DNA of 64,000 bases from Zoroaster sp. YZ-2022 (Eukaryota > Echinodermata > Asteroidea > Forcipulatida > Zoroasteridae), in contig CM055837.1 of the NCBI GenBank assembly GCA_029582265.1, positions 7,577,926 to 7,641,925 of the forward strand, written 5' to 3'. The notes under the pieces are model-generated. The model was not told the DNA's origin and ran no database searches. It saw only the letters and a program-made list of their open reading frames with translations. Below are positions 55,653 to 64,000 of this stretch, piece after piece (position 1 is the first letter of the stretch; every line of letters starts with the position of its first letter). The translations under genes and the position numbers were made by a program.

Positions 55653-55840
55653 GGGTTGAACCCCAACCCGCACCGGGGCCTTTTTCCTTGAGCAAGACTT
55701 CAATTACCATAATTGTTTCTCAGGGGGTAAATGGCACTCAGAAGGCAAGAGTTGGTTATTGTATTTGGTTAGCCGTATATGCGCTGTAATGGCAGCAATT
55801 GAGCTGTATACTCCCCAGGGAGTTTCAGGAATGATGATGA
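55653..55840 (+). mobile_element. tRNA-derived SINE, 5' end lost in the gap
   Basis: Starts inside the head ('gggttgaaccccaacccgca'), core 'ttccttgagcaagacttc', 'accataattgtttctcaggg', 'agccgtatatgcgctgtaat' and 'ctccccagggagtttcagga', as at 48390-48565. Its tail has become the TTC tract instead of ATT. Confidence 0.8.
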
Positions 55841-55841
55841 T

Positions 55842-56338
55842 CATCTTCTTCTTCTTCTTCTTCTTCTTCTTCTTCTTCTTCTTCTTCTTCTTCTTCTTCT
55901 TCTTCTTCTTCTTCTTCTTCTTCTTCTTCTTCTTCTTCTTCTTCTTCTTCTTCGCTTTCTTCTTCTTCTTCTTCTTCTTCTTCTTCTTCTTCTCTTTCTT
56001 CTACAACTTCTTCTTCTACGTCTACTTCTCTTTCTTCTTCTTCTTCTTCTTCTTCTTCTTTCTTCTTTCTTCTTCTTCTTCTTCTTCTTAACCCTTTCTT
56101 CTTCTTTTTCTTCTTCTTCTTCTTCTTCTTCTTCTTCTTCTTCTTCTTCTTCTTCTTCTTCTTCATCTTCTTCTTCTTCTTCTTCTTAAACTTCTTCTTC
56201 TTCTTATTCTTAACATGTTCTCTTCTTCTTCTTCTTCTTCTTCTTCTTCTTCTTCTTCTTCTTCTTCTTCTTCTTCTTCTTCTTCTTCTTCTTTAACTTC
56301 TTCTTCTCTTCTCTTCTTCATGCTTCTTCTTCTTATTA

Positions 56339-56369
<31 letters not shown>

Positions 56370-56486
56370 CTTCTTCTCTCTTCTTCTTCTTCTTCTTCTA
56401 ACTTCTTCTTCTTCTTCTTCTTCTTCCTTCTTCTTCTTCTTCTTCTTCTTCTTCTTCTTCTTCTTCTTCTTCTTCTTCTTCTTCTT

Positions 56487-56520
<34 letters not shown>

Positions 56521-56548
56521 CTTCTTCTTCTTCTTCTCTTCTTCTTCT

Positions 56549-56578
<30 letters not shown>
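55842..56578 (+). repeat. Long (TTC)n microsatellite, about 740 bp
   Basis: Nearly uninterrupted TTC units with rare variants (cgc, tct, aac, 'ttaacc', 'ttaaac'). The matching place in copy E intron 3 (48585-48640) carries only a short ATT tract, so it expanded after duplication from a SINE tail. The poly-Phe, poly-Ser, poly-Lys and poly-Glu frames are artefacts. Polypurine/polypyrimidine tracts of this length can form triplex DNA and often stop assemblies. Confidence 0.97.
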
Positions 56579-56579
<1 letters not shown>

Positions 56580-56945
56580 TTATTCCAATTCCAACTTGGC
56601 CATTCCTGCGTGGGGCATATACTCGCATACTTTCTGGATGGTTATTATTGCAGCCGGTCTTTAACGCGATCACGTTTTGTCCAATCAGATTGTCGTAACT
56701 GTCTTGGGCATTTATGAATAAACTCTGGTCCCAATATATCGATATATGGTATTTATGGTTGCCCTGACCCCAGCATCGGAACCAGGATTTGCCCAAGGAG
56801 TGATCATCCCTAAATACATGGTACATCGGGACTCATTATTTGAATCGTAACGTTTTTATGAGTTGGTAGATTTTCCGTCATCGCAAAGCTCAAACCGTGA
56901 AGTGAGTAAAAGTAAGTTTCACATCTACAGAGGTTTTGTTCATAC
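56579..56945. other. Intron 3 remnant of copy D
   Basis: Matches 48640-49563 of copy E but without the reverse SINE pair: 'ccaacttggcc..attcctg', 'gatatatggtatttatggtt', 'ctcaaaccgtgaagtgagta'. No gene. Confidence 0.65.
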
Positions 56946-57230
56946 CTATGACATTGACTAAGAACACACACTGTCCCGAGTTACCAGCCGCATCTGACGT
57001 CCAACACGTGACATTCGTGTGACCCACTTTAAACGCATCACCTGATACGATAATCGTTCCGTTATTATCATCCTTACACGTGATTTGTGATCTAGATATT
57101 ACCCCATCCACGTCATCAGTGGCACTAGGTCGCATTGATGGGTACCAGGAGACAGGGACACGTGTATTGTTGTCTTTGGTAGATTTGAAGGCATCTTTGG
57201 GGCAGGTTACTTCAGGACCTTGAGTATCGA
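56946..57230 (-). CDS. Copy D exon 3: HYR domain 1
   Basis: 285 nt, phase 1-1, intact; acceptor 'gacactag', donor 'ATAG|gtatga'. Nearly the same protein as copy E exon 3 (few changes: T to M in STRP, N to D/N in DDN, S to W in CSTSD, giving CWTSDAAGNSGQC). High identity indicates a recent duplication. Confidence 0.9.
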
Positions 57231-60200
57231 CTAGTGTCTGAATGGAAAAGGGGAAAAGACTGAACGAGTTTGAAGGAATTATTTTGATTATAGTAATATC
57301 GATATTACGTACTTAACCACATCGGTACACCAGCCTGTTTTGGATTGCGTTTTTAGGCCGGGTGGGGCGTTGAAAACCCTCTTTGTATTTTCTTAAATCT
57401 TCAGTACATTCAAGACAACATAATCACATCCATATCAATATTTATGTCGTAAATTCATATATTGGGCAATACTCTATAAAAATCAGTTTCCATTTCAACG
57501 TAACGGCTTCCATATTGGATTCACAAATGCATGTGGTCACATGACTTAATTTTGTCAAGATCATTGTTTGGAAGTTGACCTAAAATAACAACCCAAATCC
57601 AATGTCATAGGTAAACAAATTATTTTGTTGAATTTTGATGAGTTGATAATTGTTATTCTTAAATAATACATTGAAAATACACCTGTTGTTGCTATGTCAG
57701 CTGGACTCGTTTGAAGTTCCTGTGTCTTCATGCTGCAACTAGCCTAAATGTGTTATCAAATACATTCCATAATTACATCCATCATAATTATTACTAATTT
57801 AGAGACATTTTATCTCACTCATCACTTGTTGTTAGAGCGGGACCTTATGTAATTTGACCCATGATGTTATCAAGCCCTGTAATGTTGTACCAACGGCTGT
57901 TTATTATGTCACCAGTATAGATGCCGGATGAGGATCGTATCCCAAGTAATTCAAATCTTCATTCATTATGTTGTTCGGTCAGTAATATTGGAGTCGCGTA
58001 AATGATTATTAGATTATAATGATTATAATGATTATAAATGATTATAATGATTATTAGAAATATTTTAATAATAAATTTTCGTCTGATTTGTTTTGTCGTT
58101 TTATATTAGACCAAAAAAGTCTCCAGTTTCCAGTCATCGTGCGCATCAGACCTCAGATCCGCGCGTCCGCATTTGTAGCTTTCTTTTTTTTTTATGGTGA
58201 AACGATGTCCAACCAGTCAGTTTTGAATTCTGCCGCGCTTTATTTTAAACGACCTTTTTCTCCCACATATATAAGGGTATGAACGTTTGCCCGATTTGTG
58301 CGGTTTCTCTTAGCCACAGTACTTTGTGTATGGGAACATTTATCATTTGTAAAAAAAAATAAAATAAAATAAAATAGCAAATAAAAAAAGATACAAAATA
58401 GCAAATAAAAAGCGCGTTAAAGCACCGATTTTTGAAAGCGCGACCTATGACCTAGACCAGAATTGTGCAGCCTTTTTGGTCGTAATTTTAAATTTAATTG
58501 ACAAACTACACATGGGGAGCGGAAACACAAGCCAATCCAGCGCACGTCCATTAAATCGATGTGGGGACTAGAATTCAGAAGCACTGTTGCCTTACAAACA
58601 ATCCTGCTTTGTCGCCATGGTTATGCCCACCAGACGTTTAAACAAGAACACGCTCGTTTCGAAAATAATTGTTAACTCGGTAAGCTCCTTTCGTTGACGA
58701 AGGAGGAGCGGAAGTTGAAGAACTGATGCACAAAACAATGGCCTTATTGCCGAGGGGTTTAAACGTGAACGTCACTGAAGGTTCAACTGGTTCTCATATT
58801 TCTGGAAATAATATTATGGTTATTGACATGATGTTAAAACGTTTCTAAAACGTCTGCACAATACAGTACAACGTTTTAAAATGTTTTTACAATGTAATTT
58901 GATTTTCATTTTGCAACCATACACTATGTAGTTGTGAAAAGGCCTGTATTTTATGTTATTTCAATATGTCAAATTTTATTCACAAACTGTTGAATACAGC
59001 ATACAAACTGAGAAACTGGGGATATGTGGTAGTAGTGAAGAGAGTATGCAATGTGCATTATTTTAGTGTCATAATATACACATTTTTTCCAACACAAACT
59101 CGGATTATTTTTGTGCTCATCAATTGTGTATATATATATTCTGCCACTACAAAAAGCACAGCGTATGACATTTTAGATATGTTATAGGTAGAAAACCCAC
59201 TCGTATCGTAGAAACTGTAAACAACAAACCACTGTCAATTAATAAATCGATTAAGTACACTGGAAATGCTTTGAGTGACTGCCTAGAAATATAACAAAAC
59301 CATATTTTTGAGGGACATCTTTTTTCCAGTTGACTAATCACCGTCTTCGTAGCGCTGTCTTCATAATCGCCGTCCTATACTAGACTGCTTAGCGATGCAA
59401 GTATAAGTACTATAGAACCATGCATGTTTATGCATGGAAACGCGAAGGTGATAAGACATATTGTCGATGAGAACCACTGTAATTCATTTAGGCATTTAAA
59501 AAACTCTTCTGACAACTATTTCGTGAAACTTGCCCCTTTCTTAATTTTATTTTGTCCCAGGACCAGGACCTGACCCTGTTTTTTGTTCCTTTTTCTTTTG
59601 TGTTAATTTCACACATGACTAACTTCTGCTCACTCTTGTGTTTATTATGTATGTGTGCATGTATGTATTTCGTCTATTTTGCCTTTGAGAAAGAACCTGC
59701 TATGTTTGAAACGCAAGGCCAATAACATTTATTTTGCATTTATACTACATGTCCTTTAGGTTGGTAAGCAGTTTGCAATCTGCAAATTCTCTATTTACTT
59801 TTGAAGAGGATTACATAATTTAAAGAATGCAATGTCGAAAATGGCCCGTAAATTGAATGAATTTTAGAAGGAATTAAGTGTGATAGATTTTAAGTGTGAT
59901 AGATTGATATATGACTTGGCTATACTACGTTTAATCAAATGAAACAACGGTAGTGATTACTTCAGCTTTAAAAGACAAATAATATGCAAATGATGATGAC
60001 CTTCCTATACTCTTTAATACTATCACGATGATGTACCTCACTCAGTAATACAACAACAGATACATGGTTTTGTAGTAAATATGTCCGTAAATAAATTTAT
60101 CTATGTTCCAATGAAAACAAATATTATTGGAAACATGTGCGATACATCTTTAAATGTTTAATATTAAGTTAATCTCTTGCCCCATTTTAAATGATATTCC

Positions 60201-62568
60201 ACTTTCGCAAAAATAACCAAATTAAAGAAAACTATTTTGGAAATGGGCGGTACATTTAATGCAAATCATTTCTCATGAAGACAATTACATTATACTGATC
60301 GAAACGTCGAGTTATCTCACTTTAGGTTATCCTATACGGTGGTCTTACAATGACACCGTAGCTTTGCGATGTGGACCATGAATGCCGTAACAAAAAGCCA
60401 ACGTACGAGTGCTTAAAAAAAAAGGAAGTGTAAACTTCTGGTATAATGATTGTAAATAGATCACAGCTGTGATACATTTCGAGGTTGTAATAACTCACGT
60501 GTTCTTATAAACGACATCATCTAAGACGGAATAATTTCTCAAGACGTTTAGTAACCAACTTCACACCAAGAACGTTTTTATGTTATTATTCGGTAATTTG
60601 TAATCCGGAGTAATTATCACAAGGTGTACACTCCCTTGAAATCATTCATAGAGTGAATTTCATAATCAATTACTACAGTTATTGCACCTCCAAAACAGAG
60701 ATAGGCTAGTACCAACAACTGTGTCATGAATGAATAATCTGATCAAAGTTCTTTTCAGAACCTGTACCTCAGCTTCACGTTAGTTGAGATAAACACATGG
60801 TGTTACCGCAAACCGAAACGATATCGATATTCCACCATGCAAAGCCTCAAAACTTATACTGATCAAAGTTCATTCTAATTGTTTTTCCCGTTTCATTATC
60901 TAAAAATATATAATTTTGATTGGTATTTACATATGTACTGCTGTACAATTTAAAATATACTATCATTGTCTACATCACATGATGAGAATACTCTGAACAA
61001 TTATATCAGCGACGCTGATAAAAAAAAAATCACATCTAATAGTAATTTACAATACGTGCGTGAAAGGATTTAATCGATCGATATCTCTCAGCAAAAGGCT
61101 TCCTCTTTTCTTTGCGGAAACAAATTCATGGTCGACTCGGGTGGGAATCAAGTTGCTGTAGAGTATCTGTGCAATGAAGACTCTCGATCGTATGCTCGAG
61201 GATTGTACTGAATATTGTTTTCGGGTTTTATTATTTATGTTCTTAATTGTCAAACTGATCAACATATTCAAATCTTAGCGACATGGATCTTTCCATTATA
61301 TATATTTGTGACATTTTAGAGGAACAGTCCTATGGGAAATTAATAATGAAAAACAACGTCATTTGTCAAATATGAACACCACTGTAGTTTGAAACACCCA
61401 GCTTTTACAGATTTCATTATGTGAACATTTTAGTCATAATTTACTGGTTCTGGGATTTTTTTTTCTTGAACCATACAATCACCAAAATAGCACAATTTCA
61501 TCATTGTGCCGTCGCAAGAGTTACGAAAAATTTATGTATTTAAGCCGAACCAAGCCCGCCGAGCGAGCCAAGCCGAACCAAGCCGAGCGAGCCAAGCCGA
61601 GCCGAGCCGAACAAACCAAAATCAATTCAACAATTGAGTTTTTTGGAGTGAGTAAAATACCGGTATCCGTCGACAATATGCTTACAAGATATCTTGAAAT
61701 TGAAAGTACATTTACGCCTTTCTTAATTTACGTAAAACGTCACCATCACGAGTCAAGCTTGAATCCGTGAACTTTGGCGAAACGCTGCTCAGCGCAAGAT
61801 GTCTTTACAAACCTTTCATGTATTTATAAACACCTAAAAAAGGTTTGCATAACGCATTGAGAAATTCAGAAATATTGCAAGTACAATTATACCTTTACTA
61901 TGAGTTAACACGAAACATGACTCCTATAAAAACAAATTTGTGGATTTTAAAGATAGTTTTCGCTTTCTTTACCCCCAAAAATTGATTGAATAATTTTTAA
62001 CTGGTTAGTGGTTACAAAACAATTCCCCCAAAACCCTTAAAAAGTGGCGGTCGGATACGACATTCTTTCCTCATCGTATACCAAAAATGCCCGATTTTTC
62101 ATAAAATAAATATCCTGGAATAATTTGAAGTATATGTCCATCATCATCCATATGTTCTCCATCTTACTAGGTAGGTAAGATTACATTATCGGTTACATTG
62201 AATGAGAAAAAAGTGGCGGTCGGATATGACATTATACTTACCTGTTCGCCGGTGTAGGAGTAGACCCAACCTTGTCTCTGGACCAAATGATGGGAGCCAT
62301 GGTAGTCTGAAGCGGTGACGAGTTCACACTGTCCTGACGATACCTCGTAGTTCGCTGAGTGACATGACACCGAGGCTTCGCAAGCCAGATGACATAATTT
62401 CTGTGTCTTGGTGTAATTTGAAGTGCTGTTAAAACCCACCAAGGCAACATCAATCATTGCACACCACACATTATTGCATGATTTTAGTGCATTTCCCTTA
62501 ATAGGTGCAGATATCACAATCAGAAACAAGGATATAAAGGCAGACCACCATGCTCCGATGGTCGCCAT
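56946..62568 (-). CDS. Copy D: PAN-HYR family gene, exons 1-3 intact, downstream exons not seen
   Basis: Exons 62568-62242, 57743-57683 and 57230-56946, open and phase-compatible. Intron 1 (4.5 kb) lines up with that of copy C. Beyond exon 3 the sequence is a SINE, a TTC tract and the N gap, so exons 4-7 are missing or unassembled. Two readings: a separate gene whose 3' half is in the gap, or the 5' end of a transcript that continues into copy E. In the second case the HYR exon here could join the next HYR exon (both phase 1-1) to give three HYR domains, skipping copy E exon 2. Confidence 0.65.
57683..57743 (-). CDS. Copy D exon 2: linker shortened in frame by a deletion that removed the old donor
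   Basis: 61 nt instead of 73. A deletion of roughly 120 bp removed the last 12 coding bases and the gtaag donor; the new border CAACAG|gtgtat still leaves phase 1. Reads ASCSMKTQELQTSPADIATT and one further base. Whether gtgtat is used as a donor cannot be told from sequence. Confidence 0.6.
60752..60859. mobile_element. Short insertion related to the palindromic Penelope-like element, 12-bp duplication
   Basis: TGATCAAAGTTC flanks both sides (60740-60751 and 60860-60871). Copy C has 'tgatgaaagttc' once near 36261. Contents 'ttttcagaacctgtacctca', 'cacatggtgttaccgcaa' and 'caccatgcaaagc' match scrambled pieces of 34001-34273 ('gttcttttcagaac', 'cacatggtgtcaccgcaatt', 'gctttgcatggtg'). Confidence 0.65.
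61543..61617 (+). repeat. GCCGA-type minisatellite
   Basis: Repeats of 'agccgaacca' and 'gccgagcga' over about 75 bp. The equivalent place in copy C (about 36942) has one 'agccgaaccaag' and then the unrelated block 36955-37405. Confidence 0.85.
62242..62568 (-). CDS. Copy D exon 1: signal peptide plus PAN/Apple domain, intact
   Basis: 327 nt, 109 codons; ATG in 'aataacaATGGCG', donor CAG|gtaagt. Residues 1-27 signal peptide (h-region about 9-22); cysteines at 31, 36, 59, 63, 69 and 81, and the next at exon 2 (residue 112), consistent with a PAN/Apple fold; ending GWVYSYTGEQ. Sequon at N47 (NST). Compared with B: HTKTQ changed to YTKTQ, LVCEAS to LACEAS, VNASDY to VTASDY. Confidence 0.88.
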
Positions 62569-62684
62569 TGTTATTCTGATTTACAGTGCGTCAGCGTGAT
62601 GACAAGACGAGCCAGAGTGGTTTGGCGATAACTAAAACGAGCAACACCTTGTGGACCATTTCACTCTCTGAAATCGCTTAAATT

Positions 62685-62725
62685 GCTGACCAATCAGATA
62701 GCGCTGATCGCCAATGACGTCACAA
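62685..62725 (-). promoter_or_regulatory. Conserved CCAAT and CRE-like sites upstream of copy D
   Basis: CCAAT at 62690-62694 and TGACGTCA at 62715-62722, same spacing as in copies B and C, about 120-155 bp from the ATG. The ATG-proximal segment ('ttggcgataactaaaac', 'tggaccatttcactctctg') is also conserved. Confidence 0.45.
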
Positions 62726-64000
62726 ACATTAATTACATATTAATGAGCCATGCCCTGGCGAATCTTCAGAACAAACATCGTGATATCGTCTGTGCATAAT
62801 GATCAAAATATAACTATGTGACAATTGTCCGAAAGATACTTCCTTCAGAATCTGGTATTTATTCTGCGAACGACTTACCAAATAAGATAACTAATGAACT
62901 GGGGTTTTGACAAATCTGTGAAAATATGACGAATTGTACCAGTGTGTTGTTTGTCTTTTACGATAATAACTAAGGTTTTTGTGTTATTTAAAAAATATTT
63001 TTGTTATTGGTATAGACCTAGATAAGGCCTTTACTATTTATTTACATAAAATTAATTCAATAGAAAACATTCAACATAATATAGACGATACAAGAAAAGA
63101 AATATGAGAAAGGATATTCGGTTCTTTCGAATGTATTTTTATTGTTTTAATAGCGTTAACATTGATAAAATGGTGCAAAAATATTAAAAGTGACTCAGAC
63201 ACCGGCGGCGAATACAGGATGTGGCAAATGGATGATAGGAGCACCTCTCATATTTTGATGATTAAAAACATAACATTTTCCGAAGCAAAAATAAACAGTT
63301 TACAGTCTCACTCCAGGCCAAAACACAATCTCCAGTTTGAATTCCCGTGTGTAACACAGCCTATTCGTGGTTCAAGCCACGACTAGGCTTGTGTGATCGA
63401 TTCTTGATTGCCACTGAATGATTGCAGTGGTGCGTCGAGTGAGGGCGATCTAGCCAAACTGATTATAGGCGACATGATTAAAAACAAATGTATTTCTTTG
63501 ACACCAACATTACATCGGTCGGGCACCGGTGCCCTCGCGCTATGGTTATTAGTTGATGCTTGTGTGTTCCCATAATTATTGCATTCTGCTCAATGTGTTT
63601 TTTTGTTTAGACTGGCTTAAAAATGAAGTTTTTATCAACTGGTCTTTGTGTTTCATTTGTTTTAAGTTAAGGTGTAGAATTGGTAATTAGTTTATAAATG
63701 TTTCGATACTAACCTAAAACGCACTAAGAAGCTGATGGTTGTATTAATCTTCCATAGAAATAAATAATGTCTCAAGTGCAGACATTTTTAAGAAATGTTT
63801 TAATATTTCCGGTTTGAATTAACCAGAGTCCTCTTTCCCTAATTTCACATTAGAATGAATACACACATCTGAGCGACATGACTTATGAAGATACTGTTAC
63901 ATATACACACAAACCGCAAGTGTGGAGATAATCCGTGCGTGACCGCGTGTTGACCCCAAAGGCGGCGGGATTATGTTTACGGGTTATAAATAGAACGTTC
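62726..64000. other. Upstream flank of copy D; repeats 38486-39660
   Basis: Directly lines up with copy C's upstream DNA to about 63885, then diverges ('gatactgttacatatacaca'). No gene. The 74-aa frame at 63162-63386 has a partial counterpart at 38922-39116 but is broken differently in each, so it is not counted. Confidence 0.6.

Larger units (their letters stand above)
57744..62241 (-). other. Intron 1 of copy D
   Basis: Lines up with 33208-37998. Holds a MITE copy (58115-58470), the empty site for the palindromic insertion (58659-58671), an AT microsatellite ('attataatgattataatg', about 58012-58065), a relic hammerhead-like piece (about 60274-60313), a 108-bp insertion (60752-60859) and a GCCGA repeat (61543-61617). 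No gene supported. Confidence 0.6.

Noticed and set aside
55052..55710. Frames of 173-204 aa across the second N run
   Set aside because: Composed almost wholly of unknown residues.
55759..56826. Long frames of poly-Phe, poly-Ser, poly-Lys and poly-Glu
   Set aside because: They are translations of the TTC microsatellite in different frames and strands, with SINE or intron sequence at their ends.

Overview
This is a eukaryotic window: AT-rich, repeat-rich, with intron-split genes (GT..AG borders, consistent splice phases), SINEs, MITEs, a LINE fragment and two runs of exactly 500 N. Multi-exon genes joining PAN/Apple, HYR and F5/8 type C (discoidin) domains, plus tRNA-Leu-headed SINEs with a 'ccttgagcaag.cactt' core, suggest an invertebrate deuterostome, most likely an echinoderm. 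The species cannot be fixed from sequence alone.

The real gene content is one family of secreted proteins in several copies. The model, rebuilt from splice sites and phases, has seven exons: (1) signal peptide plus PAN/Apple, 327 nt, phase 0 out; (2) a 73-nt linker carrying a further cysteine, phase 0 in and 1 out; (3) HYR-1, 285 nt, phase 1-1; (4) HYR-2, about 264 nt, phase 1-1; (5-7) the F5/8C domain in three pieces (about 129, 188 and 150 nt) with the stop directly after the domain. A complete copy would encode about 471 aa.

Layout. Copy A (+, 3105-6014) keeps exons 2-5 and loses 6-7 near a Penelope-like relic at 6.7 kb. Copy B (+, 11438-11764) is a promoter and exon 1 only; similarity to the other copies stops at its splice donor. 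12-27 kb is gene-poor, repeat-derived DNA that ends in a LINE 3' end cut by an N gap (26722-27221). Copy C (-, 38324 to 27676) has all seven exons but carries one-base deletions in exons 1 and 3. Copy E (-, 50494 to 44739) has intact exons 2-7. Copy D (-, 62568 to 56946) has intact exons 1-3. D and E are separated by a second N gap (55153-55652), a 740-bp TTC tract, a SINE and a 57-bp minisatellite, so exons 4-7 of D and exon 1 of E may be missing or collapsed there.

Large-scale structure. 1-11.8 kb is repeated in inverted orientation at 38-54.9 kb (A mirrors E, the B promoter mirrors the C promoter). The C block (27.2-39.7 kb) is repeated directly as 43.6-50.6 kb and 56.6-63.9 kb. The window is therefore a recently amplified, partly palindromic cluster. 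Because the copies differ by clean insertions, several mobile elements can be delimited with filled and empty sites: hAT-like MITEs with 8-bp duplications, a TA-flanked MITE carrying an 11-bp minisatellite, a foldback with a hammerhead-like core, and a tRNA-containing foldback.
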